Positions 17,631 through 27,050 of a stretch of DNA of 64,000 nt are shown here, piece by piece. Both the position numbers and the translations under genes were made by a program. The stretch comes from Tannerellaceae bacterium (GTDB lineage Bacteria > Bacteroidota > Bacteroidia > Bacteroidales > Tannerellaceae): contig JAJQFE010000023.1 of NCBI GenBank assembly GCA_021201295.1, positions 1 through 64,000 on the forward strand, given 5' to 3'. The notes below the pieces were generated by a model. The model was not told the origin of the DNA. It saw nothing but the letters and a program-made list of their open reading frames with translations, and made no database searches. Position 1 is the first letter of the stretch. Each line of letters begins with the position of its first letter.

Positions 17631-18102
17631 AGTCTCCGGTATTGAATAATTGTTTCAACAGCGGCAGGCTGTCTTTGCTTTCAAATCCTTTACCGAGTGC
17701 AAACCGTAAGAGTTTATTGAACCTATCTCTTTCATCTTTCCCTTTGGTTGTTTTCTTTTTGTTTTTTAAAAGATCCAGCAGGATGGACCGGTATTCTTCT
17801 GCGTCTATTTGTTCCAGTGCTTCCGCTGTGAGGGAAGCAGGAATGTTTTTTTCCCGGAGTTCATATCCGATTTTAATTTTCCCCCATTTATTATAACGCA
17901 GTTTGTCATGGACGAAACTTCGGGTAAACCGGGTTTCGTCTATAAATTTTTCTTTTACCAGACGGCTGATGATCCGTTCTGTGATCTCCGGAGTGGCTCC
18001 GGAGGAGGTCAATTTTTTTTCTATTTCCTGCACGCATCTTTCCGCAGTGGAGCAATAGGCGGCCATACGGTGTAATAGTTCTGCTTCGCTTTTTTTTTTC
18101 AT
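17611..18102 (-). CDS. recX: RecX-family regulatory protein
   Basis: This 163-residue helical protein matches RecX, which binds RecA filaments and limits recombinase activity. Typical features are the three-helix repeats with RMAAYCSTAERCVQEIEKKL, FIDETRFTRSFVHDKLRYNK WGKIKI and the following LREKNIP. It overlaps prmC by 4 bp upstream and comF by 20 bp downstream, so translation is probably coupled. A charged Lys-rich segment (KNKKKTTKGKDERDRF) separates the last repeats. recA itself is not in the window. Confidence 0.88.
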   Translation of the reverse strand: MKKKSEAELLHRMAAYCSTAERCVQEIEKKLTSSGATPEITERIISRLVKEKFIDETRFTRSFVHDKLRYNKWGKIKIGYELREKNIPASLTAEALEQIDAEEYRSILLDLLKNKKKTTKGKDERDRFNKLLRFALGKGFESKDSLPLLKQLFNTGDYADDLE

Positions 18103-18947
18103 TTGCTGGCTTTGATTATCCTGTCTTTGCCGGACAGGTCTTTTTTTAATTCTATCTTTTTATATCCGTAGTCTGCCAGGAGGCGAACCGTTTCCTTTCC
18201 ATACATCCCGTTGATTTCCAGGTAGAGTGTCCCCTTTTCTCTCAGTTTGTGTTGTCCGGTCCGGGCAATCGCCCGGTAAAAGAGTAACGGATCTTCATCG
18301 GGAACAAACAAGGCAAGGTGAGGTTCAAAATCCAGTACGTTCTTTTCCATCTGTTTTTTTTCTTTTACCAGGACGTAGGGCGGGTTACTTACCAGGGCAT
18401 CCAGATTTTCCGGAAGGTCTCTTTCTGACTGTTCTGTGTTGAGTATATCTGAATGGGCAAAGTGTAAGGTTACTTCGTTCCGGCAGGCGTTTTCCCGGGC
18501 TGTCCGGATGGCTTCCCCAGAAATATCCAGGGCATAGATCCGGGCATCCGGCAGGAATTTGGCTAAGCTGATGGCTATACAGCCACTACCTGTACCGATA
18601 TCTGCTATCGTGGGTTGTTTCCCTTGCCAGTCCCGGATGATCTGTTCCACCAGTTCTTCTGTTTCCGGCCGTGGGATCAGCACCGCGGGATTCACTTCAA
18701 ACGTGATTCCGCAGAACTCTGTTTTCCCGAGAATATACTGGATGGGTTTGGATTGTTTCAAACGGCTGATTATCTCCTGTATCTGATCTTTTTCCTTCCC
18801 GGATAATTTCTTATCTTTGTTCAGTAGAATCTGATGACGGGGTAAGCCTGTCACATGTTCTAAGATAAGGCAAACCAGGCTCCGGATTTCACCTTCCGGA
18901 AAACGGGAAGCTAATGAGTTTCTGATAAAGGAGATGGTTTCAGTCAT
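18099..18947 (-). CDS. prmC: Release factor glutamine methyltransferase
   Basis: This 282-residue enzyme uses S-adenosylmethionine to methylate the glutamine of the GGQ motif in class 1 release factors. The N-terminal helical domain (1-90) is followed by a Rossmann methyltransferase with motif I IADIGTGSGCIAISLA and the substrate-binding LVSNPPYV, with RPETEELVE before motif I. It heads the prmC-recX-comF operon. It is divergent from ribD, with only 24 bp between the start codons, so their promoters must overlap the neighbouring coding sequence or each other. Confidence 0.95.
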   Translation of the reverse strand: MTETISFIRNSLASRFPEGEIRSLVCLILEHVTGLPRHQILLNKDKKLSGKEKDQIQEIISRLKQSKPIQYILGKTEFCGITFEVNPAVLIPRPETEELVEQIIRDWQGKQPTIADIGTGSGCIAISLAKFLPDARIYALDISGEAIRTARENACRNEVTLHFAHSDILNTEQSERDLPENLDALVSNPPYVLVKEKKQMEKNVLDFEPHLALFVPDEDPLLFYRAIARTGQHKLREKGTLYLEINGMYGKETVRLLADYGYKKIELKKDLSGKDRIIKASK

Positions 18948-18971
18948 ACGTTTTGTTTTGTTACAAAATTA

Positions 18972-20105
18972 ATGGATTTAGATGGATATTCAAACAGGAG
19001 CATGGTGACAGATGAAAAATATATGGCCCGGTGTCTTGCCCTGGCCAAAGGAGGACAGGGGCATGTGGCTCCGAACCCTATGGCTGGGTGTGTGATTGTG
19101 CATGACCGGCAAATCATCGGGGAAGGGTTTCACCGGAGATGGGGGGAAGCGCATGCGGAAGTGAATGCCATTGCTGCCGTAAAAGATGAGACTTTATTTT
19201 CCCGGTCTACCTTATATGTCAGCCTGGAACCCTGTTCCCATTATGGCAAAACACCTCCCTGTGCAGCATTGATTATCCAGAAAAAGATCCCCCGGGTAGT
19301 GGTGGCTTGCTTAGATCCTTTTTCCGCTGTTTCCGGCCGGGGTGTGCAGATGCTGCGGGATGCCGGTGTGGAGGTCGTTACGGGGGTCCTGGAGCGGGAA
19401 GCGAAAGAACTGAACCGGGTGTTTATGCTGAGCCATACGCTGGGGCGTCCGTATGTTTTCCTGAAATGGGCGGAAAGTCTGGATGGGTTTATGGACAGAT
19501 GCCGGGAGGACCGTCTGACGCCGGCTTTTCGGTTTTCCACACCAGAAATTTCCCAACAGGTCCATAAAGCACGTTCGGAGTTTATGGCCATCTTAGTGGG
19601 GTATCGTACGGCCTTGCTGGATAATCCCTCTTTGACGGTCAGATCCTGGAGTGGGAGTTCTCCGGTCCGAGTCTGTATAGACCGGGAGTTGAGCCTTCCT
19701 CCGGAGTCTACCTTGCTGGATGGAAAGGTCCGTACTTTGGTATTTACGGATCGGGAGGCGGAAGACCGGGAGCTTGTTCACCATGTCAGGCTGGACTTCA
19801 CTCAGCCTGTGGTGCCGCAGGTGTTATCCTATCTCTATTCTCAACAGATCCTCTCTGTCATGGTGGAAGGCGGAAGCCGGTTGCTGACGGATTTTATCCG
19901 GGCAGATCTTTGGGATGAAATACAGGTGGAAACGGCTCCTGTTCTTTTGAAAGAAGGGATCCCTTCTCCCGCTCCGGACTGGCGAAAAAAAGCAATTCCT
20001 GTTCCGGATACTTCCTCTTTTATCAGCTTGTTAACGAACTCCATGGGACGGGTCCATCGTTTTTTCCATACGGACAGCAGGATAAAACAAGGGAATTGTC
20101 ACTAA
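18972..20105 (+). CDS. ribD: Bifunctional riboflavin biosynthesis deaminase/reductase
   Basis: This 377-residue enzyme performs the second and third steps of riboflavin synthesis after GTP cyclohydrolase II. The N-terminal cytidine-deaminase-like domain has the zinc site HAEVNA near residue 60 and PCSHYGKTPPC near 87-97. The C-terminal NADPH-dependent reductase domain starts around YVFLKWAESLDGF (residue 160) and includes GYRTALLDNPSLTVR and VEGGSRLLTDF. The start at 18972 is supported by the close divergent prmC start; an internal ATG at 19002 is possible. No other rib genes are present in the window. Confidence 0.95.
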   Translation: MDLDGYSNRSMVTDEKYMARCLALAKGGQGHVAPNPMAGCVIVHDRQIIGEGFHRRWGEAHAEVNAIAAVKDETLFSRSTLYVSLEPCSHYGKTPPCAALIIQKKIPRVVVACLDPFSAVSGRGVQMLRDAGVEVVTGVLEREAKELNRVFMLSHTLGRPYVFLKWAESLDGFMDRCREDRLTPAFRFSTPEISQQVHKARSEFMAILVGYRTALLDNPSLTVRSWSGSSPVRVCIDRELSLPPESTLLDGKVRTLVFTDREAEDRELVHHVRLDFTQPVVPQVLSYLYSQQILSVMVEGGSRLLTDFIRADLWDEIQVETAPVLLKEGIPSPAPDWRKKAIPVPDTSSFISLLTNSMGRVHRFFHTDSRIKQGNCH

Positions 20106-20183
20106 AATTTTATAAATATTCTCATGGATAGGAGATAAAGCTAAAAATGTTTCTACTTTTATGCTTTTATAGGATTACAACGA

Positions 20184-21581
20184 ATGGTTTCAATGAAAAA
20201 TAAAATAATACTGTTTGTAACAGGAGCTGCTTTCTTCTTATTATCTTCCTGCTTGAATTCAGATGATAATATTACTACTACCGTTTCTCTTAGTGATGCA
20301 CAAATCTCCTCTTTTTCTCTGGCTAATGACTCTATTGATGGAATAGGGGACGTGGTTTTTACAATTGATCAACTTGAAAACCAGATCTTTAACAGGGATT
20401 CCATGCCATTTGGAACGGAAATCAATGAGCTATTGGTTATGACCCTGAGCTATTCTGCCGGAGGGGTTTATAATGTGGACCTGACACCTGAGGCTACAGG
20501 GGAAACGTATCAATGGAATGGTACGGATTCCGTGGATTTTTCGAAACCGGTAAAGATCACGGTGACCGCTTATGATGGAATGACTACTAAAAATTATCTG
20601 GCACAGATCAATATTCATGCGGTAGTGCCTGATTCGATGCAGTGGAATTTGTATGCTGAACAGGTGACGGGAACTGCTATGAAGGATCAGCAGGTAATCC
20701 CTTTCCGTTATAATGGAACCGAAAATTATTTCATGTACACTCAATCGTCTGCCTCTGCGAATGGTTATCAATTATATTACTCTTCTATTGATGATGCAAA
20801 AAACTGGAGTGAACTGTCTTTGACCGGCTTGCCGGAAAGTGGCTTAATCCTTTCGCAGATCACAGAGTTTCGTGATGAATTATATGTGCCGGCAACCAAT
20901 GGTCTCTTGTATACATCCACTGATGGCCGGAACTGGGTAGTAGTGGAAAACGCACCGTATGTAACGGCTCTGTTAGGAGTGGTGAATGCGGATCTGAATC
21001 AGTCTGCTGTTTTGGCAACGATTATCACGCAGGAAGGCAGTTTATATTTTGCGGGTATGAATGAATCAGAGGAATGGATCAGTGATCCGGAGCGTTCGCT
21101 GGTTCCTGTCGGGTTTCCTGTGTCCGGGTTTGCCCATGTCAGCTATAACGCTATGTATTATGAACGCCTGATGGTGGCCGGAAGGCAGGACCGGGACGGC
21201 AATTATCTGAATACTGCCTGGGATACGATGGGAGATGCGACTTCCTGGATATTGCTGACGGATGAGAAGGCGGATTATTTTGAAAAAAGATCCGGTGCCA
21301 TGTTGGCTGCCTATGATGATATGTTTTTCCTGATGGGAGGTCTGGATGCTTCCGGTCAGGCTTTAAAAGATATATATTTATCTAACAGTGATGGGGTTAC
21401 CTGGGCTTTGTCTGATACACTGGTGGTGATGCCTCCTGCGTATACGGCAAGAGGCTATAGCTCTTTGGTGGTGGATCAAGATCATTTTATGCTTATTTTC
21501 GGCGGAAAAACAAGCGATCAATCGGATGTATTGGATGAAATCTGGAAAGGGCGTATTAACCGGTTGGGTTTTGCTGAATGA
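20184..21581 (+). CDS. DUF6242-like lipoprotein with Kelch/BNR-like repeats
   Basis: The 465-residue product has a type II signal (AAFFLLSSCLNSDD), so it is an envelope lipoprotein. The ATG at 20184 and a second at 20193 are both possible starts. Residues 35-145 look like a beta-sandwich ending KITVTAYDGMTTKNY, and the rest contains repeated blade-like strands (YYSSIDDAKNWSEL, LYTSTDGRNWVVVE, IYLSNSDGVTWALS), a beta-propeller signature. It matches the DUF6242 group of Bacteroidales, assigned from memory. It lies upstream of the PorG-like gene and may be co-transcribed with it. Function unknown. Confidence 0.75.
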   Translation: MVSMKNKIILFVTGAAFFLLSSCLNSDDNITTTVSLSDAQISSFSLANDSIDGIGDVVFTIDQLENQIFNRDSMPFGTEINELLVMTLSYSAGGVYNVDLTPEATGETYQWNGTDSVDFSKPVKITVTAYDGMTTKNYLAQINIHAVVPDSMQWNLYAEQVTGTAMKDQQVIPFRYNGTENYFMYTQSSASANGYQLYYSSIDDAKNWSELSLTGLPESGLILSQITEFRDELYVPATNGLLYTSTDGRNWVVVENAPYVTALLGVVNADLNQSAVLATIITQEGSLYFAGMNESEEWISDPERSLVPVGFPVSGFAHVSYNAMYYERLMVAGRQDRDGNYLNTAWDTMGDATSWILLTDEKADYFEKRSGAMLAAYDDMFFLMGGLDASGQALKDIYLSNSDGVTWALSDTLVVMPPAYTARGYSSLVVDQDHFMLIFGGKTSDQSDVLDEIWKGRINRLGFAE

Positions 21582-21654
21582 TATCCCCGGCTCCTATATA
21601 ATTTTATGGATAATTCTGCGTTATAAAAAGATGTAGTAATAAACATATAAGGGT

Positions 21655-22374
21655 ATGACTTCAGCTTTTTTTCAACGCGTAGTATTTATTCTGGGTCTTA
21701 TGGCCGGTTCCTGCTGGATAGCACAGGCTCAGGAATATAAGTATGAGATCGGAGGTATGGCCGGTGGTGCTTTTTATATGGGGGATGTCAATAAAAACAC
21801 CTTCTTCAAAGGGATGAATCCGGCATTGGGCGGGGTTTTCCGTTATAATATGAACTTCCGGTGGGCGTTGAAAGGAAATCTTACCTGGGGACGTGTCTCA
21901 GGAAGTACGGATGGATTGAAAAATGTGTTTCCTCAGGACGCCCAGGGATCTTTCAGCCGGGATCTGGTGGAATTAGGAGGGCAGGTTGAGTTTAACTTTT
22001 TCGCGTATAGCGATAAGTATGCTTTTATGAATACCAAACGGTTTACGCCGTATGTCCTATTAGGAATGGGAGTAACGGTAGCACCGGGAAACAGTCAGAC
22101 CTTTGCAGGATTGAATCTCCCCTTTGGCGTAGGGGCGAAATATAAAATAAAGAACAGGCTTAATTTAGGATGTGAGTTTGGCTTCCGAAAACTGATTAGT
22201 GACAGGTTGGATGTGACGGATGACAGCAACAGTTTCCTGGATAATCCGTATGAAATAAGTAGTAGTCTATGGAAGAATAAAGACTGGTATTCTTTTTTAC
22301 TACTTTCTGTTACCTGGGATTTTGGACCTCGTAGCAGGCCTTGTAATAATATAAATAGCCTGCCGGGCTTTTAA
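21655..22374 (+). CDS. DUF6089/PorG-like outer membrane beta-barrel protein
   Basis: This 239-residue protein starts with a signal peptide ending around WIAQAQEYKYEIG. The mature sequence alternates aromatic strands (MAGGAFYMGDVNK, FTPYVLLGMGVTVAPG, LNLGCEFGFRKLISDRLD) and ends with a beta-barrel strand, SFLLLSVTWDFG. It resembles DUF6089/PorG, a small outer-membrane protein conserved upstream of uppS and bamA in this phylum; in species with a type IX secretion system PorG is one of its components. It is 18 bp upstream of uppS. T9SS involvement here is not shown by other genes in the window. Confidence 0.8.
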   Translation: MTSAFFQRVVFILGLMAGSCWIAQAQEYKYEIGGMAGGAFYMGDVNKNTFFKGMNPALGGVFRYNMNFRWALKGNLTWGRVSGSTDGLKNVFPQDAQGSFSRDLVELGGQVEFNFFAYSDKYAFMNTKRFTPYVLLGMGVTVAPGNSQTFAGLNLPFGVGAKYKIKNRLNLGCEFGFRKLISDRLDVTDDSNSFLDNPYEISSSLWKNKDWYSFLLLSVTWDFGPRSRPCNNINSLPGF

Positions 22375-22392
22375 AATAATTATGAAAGACGC

Positions 22393-23136
22393 ATGTCATT
22401 GATAGATAAAATAGACAGGCAGCGTTTGCCGCAGCATATTGCAATTATTATGGATGGAAATGGCCGTTGGGCGAAAGCGCAGGGAAAAGACCGCAGCTTT
22501 GGGCATCAGGAAGGGGTTGTTTCTGTCCGGAAAATGGTTGAAGCTGCCACTGCTATTGGTTTAAAATACATGACGGTATATACTTTTTCCAATGAGAACT
22601 GGAACCGGCCGGAAGCGGAAGTCCAGGCGTTAATGGAGTTGCTGGTGACAGCCATCCATCGGGAAACGCTGAATCTGATGAAAAATAATGTCCGGTTGCT
22701 GGCTATTGGTAATCTGAACCGGTTGCCGAAAAAAGCACGGGCCACTTTGCTGGCATGTATTCAGGAAACTTCTGTAAATACAGGGACTACTTTAGTGTTA
22801 GCGTTGAGCTATTCGGCTAAATGGGAAATTGTAGCGGCTGTGAAACAATTGGCTGCAGAAGTAAAAGCAGGGACAATTACCCCCAACGATATAACTGAGG
22901 CAGTAGTCTCAGACCATCTTACCACAAAAGGAATTCCGGACCCGGATCTGTTGATCCGGACAGGTGGAGAAAAACGGATCAGTAACTTTCTGTTATGGCA
23001 GTTGTCGTATGCAGAGTTTTACTTTACGGACGTTTTCTGGCCGAATTTTAGAGAAGAAGAGTTATATGGGGCTATCTTGTATTATCAACAACGTGAGAGA
23101 CGTTTTGGTAAGATAAGTGAGCAATTAAATCTATAA
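22393..23136 (+). CDS. uppS: Undecaprenyl diphosphate synthase (cis-isoprenyl transferase)
   Basis: This 247-residue cytosolic enzyme condenses isopentenyl diphosphate onto farnesyl diphosphate to make the C55 lipid carrier for peptidoglycan and polysaccharide export. Motifs are IAIIMDGNGRWAKAQGK (catalytic Asp near residue 21), TVYTFSNENWNRP, LALSYSAKWEI and PDPDLLIRTGGEKRISNFLL with the terminal WPNF. Length and order match the family. It lies between the PorG-like gene (18 bp) and bamA (15 bp), a common Bacteroidales arrangement that links carrier-lipid supply to envelope assembly. Confidence 0.97.
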   Translation: MSLIDKIDRQRLPQHIAIIMDGNGRWAKAQGKDRSFGHQEGVVSVRKMVEAATAIGLKYMTVYTFSNENWNRPEAEVQALMELLVTAIHRETLNLMKNNVRLLAIGNLNRLPKKARATLLACIQETSVNTGTTLVLALSYSAKWEIVAAVKQLAAEVKAGTITPNDITEAVVSDHLTTKGIPDPDLLIRTGGEKRISNFLLWQLSYAEFYFTDVFWPNFREEELYGAILYYQQRERRFGKISEQLNL

Positions 23137-23151
23137 ACCAATAGCAGTTAT

Positions 23152-25806
23152 ATGTATAAGAAATTAGTGCTGTTTTTTATTTTTCTGGGCTGTTTTTCGG
23201 GAGTATTTGCCCAGGAAAGCGACACCACACATGTTGAGGTTGAGGCACCGGTAGAGGTTCCTACCATTTCGTATTCGTTATCTCCTAAAAAATATAAGAT
23301 CGCTGATATTCAGATTACCGGTGCACAGAATTATGATGATTTTGTGTTGATCGGTTTTTCCGGTTTATCTGTCGGGGATGTGGTGACTGTTCCGGGAGAC
23401 GAGATTACTTCAGCTGTCAAACGTTTCTGGAGACATGGTCTTTTCTCAGATGTAAAAATCGTTGCCACTAAGATGGAAGGGGATGAGGTGTGGCTTGAAA
23501 TACAACTAAAACAACGTCCGCGTATTTCCCAGGTTAACTATAAAGGGATTAAGAAAGGAGAAGGAGAAGATCTGGAAGCCCGTCTGGGTTTGAAGAAAGG
23601 GTTTCAGGTAACTCCTAACCTGGTGGATCGGGCTAAAATCGTTATCCAGAAATATTTTGACGGCAAAGGCTTTAAAAATGTAGATGTGGATATTGTCCAG
23701 AAAGATGACCTGTCCAATGAAGGGGAGGTGATTGTGGATATTGTGATCGATAAAAATGAAAAGACCAAGATTAACCAGATCACATTTATCGGGAATGAAG
23801 CGTTGTCGGATGGTGTTCTTAAGAAAGCGATGAAGAAGACCAATGAAAAATTCTCTTTGCCTAAACGTCCGAAAACCAGTATCCTGGAAATGTTCAGTAC
23901 CAAGAAATTTACTACTGAGGAATATGAAAATGATAAACAAAATATTATTGATAAATATAATGAGTTTGGTTACCGGGATGCTGTGATCCTTATGGACAGT
24001 GTGGTGAATCATAATGAAAAAACTGTTGACATTTTTATCGATATCGAGGAAGGCCAGAAATATTATCTGAAAGATATTCGTTTTGTAGGGAATACCCATT
24101 ATCCTACCGAGTTATTAGAGGCGGTATTGAATATGAAGCCTGGTGAGGTCTATAACCAGAAGAAACTGACTGAACGTTTAGTGACGGCGGATGATGCGGT
24201 TTCCAATATTTATTTCAACAACGGGTATCTGTTCTTTGGTGCAGATCCGGTAGAAGTGGATGTGGAAGGTGATTCCATTTCTCTGGAGATCCGTATACAG
24301 GAAGGACCACAGGCAACTATCAGCCGTGTTATTATTAATGGTAATGACCGGTTATATGAAGATATTGTTCGTCGTGAGCTTCGTACGAAGCCGGGTATGC
24401 TGTTCAGTCGTGAAGACCTGATGCGTTCTATCCGTGAGTTAGCCCAGATGGGACACTTTGATCCGGAAAATATGGCTCCGAATCCGATCCCTGACCCTGA
24501 AAACGGAACGGTGGATATTGAATATAATTTAGTCTCTAAGGCTAATGACCAGGTGGAATTCTCTGCCGGTTGGGGACAGACCGGAGTCATCGGAAAATTA
24601 AGCCTGAAATTTACGAACTTCTCTATGAAGAACTTCCTGAATCCGAAAACGCATAAAGGAATTATTCCTCAGGGTGAAGGACAGACCTTAGTATTAAGCG
24701 GACAGACGAACGGACGGTACTATCAGGCGTATAGTGTTTCCTTTATGGATCCCTGGTTTGGTGGTAAACGGCCTAATACTTTGTCGGTAAGTGCCTATTT
24801 CTCTAAACAGACAGATATCAGTGACCGGTATTACAGTGATATGTATAGCAATCCATATTATATGAGTAGTATGTATGGTTTCGGGTATGGTTCCGGCTAC
24901 AGTTCGAGCTATTATAGTTATGATAACTATCTGGACCCTGATAAATCGATTATGATGTTTGGGGTATCTGCCGGATATGGTAAGCGGTTAAGCTGGCCGG
25001 ATGATTACTTCCAGTTTATGGCTACGCTGAATTACCAGGTATATATGATGAATGACTGGAACTACTTCCTGATCAATAACGGAACAAGTTATAATATTAA
25101 CCTGGAGTTGATGTTGCAGCGTAATTCTATTGACAATCCATTGTATACCCGTCGTGGTTCCCAGTTCATGGTTTCCGTAGCGGCTACTCCTCCTTATTCT
25201 TTATTTGATAATAAAGATTATGCTAACCTGGCAAATGATAAAAAATATAAATTGATTGAATACCATAAATGGAAATTTAAGGCAAAAATATTCTCTCCGT
25301 TAGCTCCGCAATCGGTTAAGCGTACTCCGGTGTTGATGAGCCGTGTGGAATATGGTTTCCTGGGAACTTACAATAAGAATAAGCGGTCACCGTTTGAAAC
25401 CTTCTATATGGGGGGAGATGGTATGAGTGGTTATTCCAGTACTTATGCGACAGAGACGATCGGATTAAGAGGATACGAGAATGGTAGTATTGTCGGTAAT
25501 GACGGTCGTGGATATGGGTATGCTTATTCCCGTCTGTCTATGGAATTGCGTTATCCGTTCCTGTTAGAGCCTTCTTCTACTATTTATGGACTTGCGTTTG
25601 TCGAAGCGGGGAATGCCTGGGTAGACCTGAAGAGTTTTAATCCGTTTGCTTTGAAACGTTCTACAGGAGTCGGTGTTCGTATCTTCCTTCCGATGATCGG
25701 ATTGATGGGTATTGACTGGGCTTATGGATTTGATGTGCCGGATGGTAGTAGTATCACTCAAAAAGGAGGTAGCAATTTACATTTTATCATAGGCCAGGAG
25801 TTTTAA
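23152..25806 (+). CDS. bamA: Outer membrane protein assembly factor BamA
   Basis: This 884-residue protein inserts beta-barrel proteins into the outer membrane. A signal peptide (GCFSGVFAQE) is followed by an extended linker and about five POTRA domains (to about residue 450; for example YKIADIQITGAQNYDDF and TKINQITFIGNEALSDGV). The C-terminal Omp85 barrel includes GWGQTGVIG, the VRIF-type segment GVGVRIFLPMIGLMGIDWAY and a final FIIGQEF ending in Phe. A Tyr/Ser/Gly-rich loop near residues 560-590 is inserted in the barrel and should be extracellular. Two Skp-like chaperone genes follow. Confidence 0.96.
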   Translation: MYKKLVLFFIFLGCFSGVFAQESDTTHVEVEAPVEVPTISYSLSPKKYKIADIQITGAQNYDDFVLIGFSGLSVGDVVTVPGDEITSAVKRFWRHGLFSDVKIVATKMEGDEVWLEIQLKQRPRISQVNYKGIKKGEGEDLEARLGLKKGFQVTPNLVDRAKIVIQKYFDGKGFKNVDVDIVQKDDLSNEGEVIVDIVIDKNEKTKINQITFIGNEALSDGVLKKAMKKTNEKFSLPKRPKTSILEMFSTKKFTTEEYENDKQNIIDKYNEFGYRDAVILMDSVVNHNEKTVDIFIDIEEGQKYYLKDIRFVGNTHYPTELLEAVLNMKPGEVYNQKKLTERLVTADDAVSNIYFNNGYLFFGADPVEVDVEGDSISLEIRIQEGPQATISRVIINGNDRLYEDIVRRELRTKPGMLFSREDLMRSIRELAQMGHFDPENMAPNPIPDPENGTVDIEYNLVSKANDQVEFSAGWGQTGVIGKLSLKFTNFSMKNFLNPKTHKGIIPQGEGQTLVLSGQTNGRYYQAYSVSFMDPWFGGKRPNTLSVSAYFSKQTDISDRYYSDMYSNPYYMSSMYGFGYGSGYSSSYYSYDNYLDPDKSIMMFGVSAGYGKRLSWPDDYFQFMATLNYQVYMMNDWNYFLINNGTSYNINLELMLQRNSIDNPLYTRRGSQFMVSVAATPPYSLFDNKDYANLANDKKYKLIEYHKWKFKAKIFSPLAPQSVKRTPVLMSRVEYGFLGTYNKNKRSPFETFYMGGDGMSGYSSTYATETIGLRGYENGSIVGNDGRGYGYAYSRLSMELRYPFLLEPSSTIYGLAFVEAGNAWVDLKSFNPFALKRSTGVGVRIFLPMIGLMGIDWAYGFDVPDGSSITQKGGSNLHFIIGQEF

Positions 25807-25843
25807 TTAACTTAATTTAGCCTCATGGTTCTAAACCCTTTGT

Positions 25844-25851
25844 TATATTTG
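25844..25851 (+). promoter_or_regulatory. Candidate promoter -7 element before the first Skp-like gene
   Basis: TATATTTG matches TAnnTTTG and lies 27 bp before the start at 25879. It would give the chaperone genes a promoter apart from bamA. The -33 part is not obvious. Confidence 0.45.
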
Positions 25852-25878
25852 CAGTCGTAAGATCTAACGACAAAAAGA

Positions 25879-26400
25879 ATGAGTATGAAAAAAATTATTG
25901 TTTTAAGCACTTTATTGCTTTTCTGCTCTTTGGCAGGTATGGCGCAAAAATATGCTTTGATTGATATGGAATATATTTTGAAAAATATTCCTGCTTATGA
26001 AATGACCAATGAACAGTTGAGCCAGCTTTCCCAACGATGGCAGAATGAGGTGGAAGCGCTTCAACAGGAGGCTCAGAATATGTATAAGTCTTATCAGAGT
26101 GAGCTGGTTTTCCTTTCAGCGGAAATGAAAACCAAGCGGGAGGAAGAGATCGTTGAAAAGGAACAGGAAGCGCAGGAGTTGAAAAGACAATATTTTGGGG
26201 CAGATGGAGAATTGTATAAACGCAGGGAAAGCCTGATGAGACCGATTCAGGATGAAATCTACAATGCGGTCAAGAAAATTTCCGAATCGCAGGGTTATCA
26301 GTTGGTTGTTGACCGGGCGTCTGCTATGAGTATTATCTTTGCTTCTCCGAAGATTGATATCAGTAATGAGGTCCTTACGAAGTTAGGATATTCAAAATAA
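25879..26400 (+). CDS. OmpH/Skp-family periplasmic chaperone (first copy)
   Basis: This 173-residue protein has a signal peptide (LLLFCSLAGMAQKYA) and a long charged helical middle (residues about 40-120) that would form the tentacle-like coiled coil of Skp. It ends with the conserved-type core strand YQLVVDRASAMSIIFASP. Skp proteins hold unfolded outer-membrane proteins in the periplasm and hand them to BamA. It lies 72 bp after bamA and 78 bp before a second Skp-like gene. Start 25879 or the in-frame ATG at 25885 both fit. Confidence 0.92.
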   Translation: MSMKKIIVLSTLLLFCSLAGMAQKYALIDMEYILKNIPAYEMTNEQLSQLSQRWQNEVEALQQEAQNMYKSYQSELVFLSAEMKTKREEEIVEKEQEAQELKRQYFGADGELYKRRESLMRPIQDEIYNAVKKISESQGYQLVVDRASAMSIIFASPKIDISNEVLTKLGYSK

Positions 26401-26478
26401 ATGCTTACATTTGTGGGCTTTATATGAGATACCTATATACAGCTTTGATTAATAACAAATATTAGTATAAAAAGGAAC

Positions 26479-26973
26479 ATGAAGAAACTTATTATTTTAT
26501 TGTTTATGATACTTCCTTTAGGAGTATTTGCCCAGGAAGCTAAAATTGCTTATGTCAATGTAGCAGAAATCTTTAACGCCATGCCGGAAATGGCTGCTAT
26601 CGAACAACAGATGGCAGAACTCAATAAAAAATATACAACTGAGTTGAGACAAATGCAGGATGAGTATACTAAAAAATATCAGGATTTTGTAGCTCAGCAG
26701 GATTCCATGACTGAAAATATTAAACTAAGAAGAATGCAGGAGATTGAAGATATCCGTGCCCGTATGGATAATTTCGTTCCGATTGCTCAACAGGATGTGC
26801 AGCAAAAACAGCAGGAACTGGTTATGCCTGTACAGGAAAAAATTCAGAGTGCTATTACTGCAGTAGGAGAAGAAAACGGATATACGTATGTGGTAGATCC
26901 TTCTGTCTTCCATTATATCAGTCCTAATGCGATTGATGCTACGCAGCTGGTAAGGAGAAAATTAGGTATATAA
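26479..26973 (+). CDS. OmpH/Skp-family periplasmic chaperone (second copy)
   Basis: This 164-residue paralogue of the preceding gene begins with a signal peptide (MILPLGVFAQEAKIAYVNV). Its helical arm contains LNKKYTTELRQMQDEYTKKY and QQDVQQKQQELVMPV, and its core ends YTYVVDPSVFHYISP. It should also act as a holdase for outer-membrane proteins. The two copies differ mainly in arm sequence, suggesting different client preferences or mixed trimers (inference). A good terminator hairpin follows at 26998. Confidence 0.92.
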   Translation: MKKLIILLFMILPLGVFAQEAKIAYVNVAEIFNAMPEMAAIEQQMAELNKKYTTELRQMQDEYTKKYQDFVAQQDSMTENIKLRRMQEIEDIRARMDNFVPIAQQDVQQKQQELVMPVQEKIQSAITAVGEENGYTYVVDPSVFHYISPNAIDATQLVRRKLGI

Positions 26974-26997
26974 TTTTTTATACAGATCAATGATATG

Positions 26998-27030
26998 GGA
27001 TGCCCTTTTCTGAAAGTGGCATCCTTTGTT
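26998..27030 (+). terminator. Rho-independent terminator after the Skp-like genes
   Basis: GGATGCC (26998-27004) pairs with GGCATCC (27018-27024) and is followed by TTTGTT. It lies over an upstream in-frame ATG (27000) of murI, which argues that murI starts downstream at 27051. Confidence 0.7.
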
Positions 27031-27050
27031 ATATTATAGAGAAACGAGTT

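Noticed and set aside
27000-27050. Earlier start for murI at 27000
   Set aside because: It lies inside the hairpin terminator of the preceding operon; the ATG at 27051 gives the normal N-terminus.
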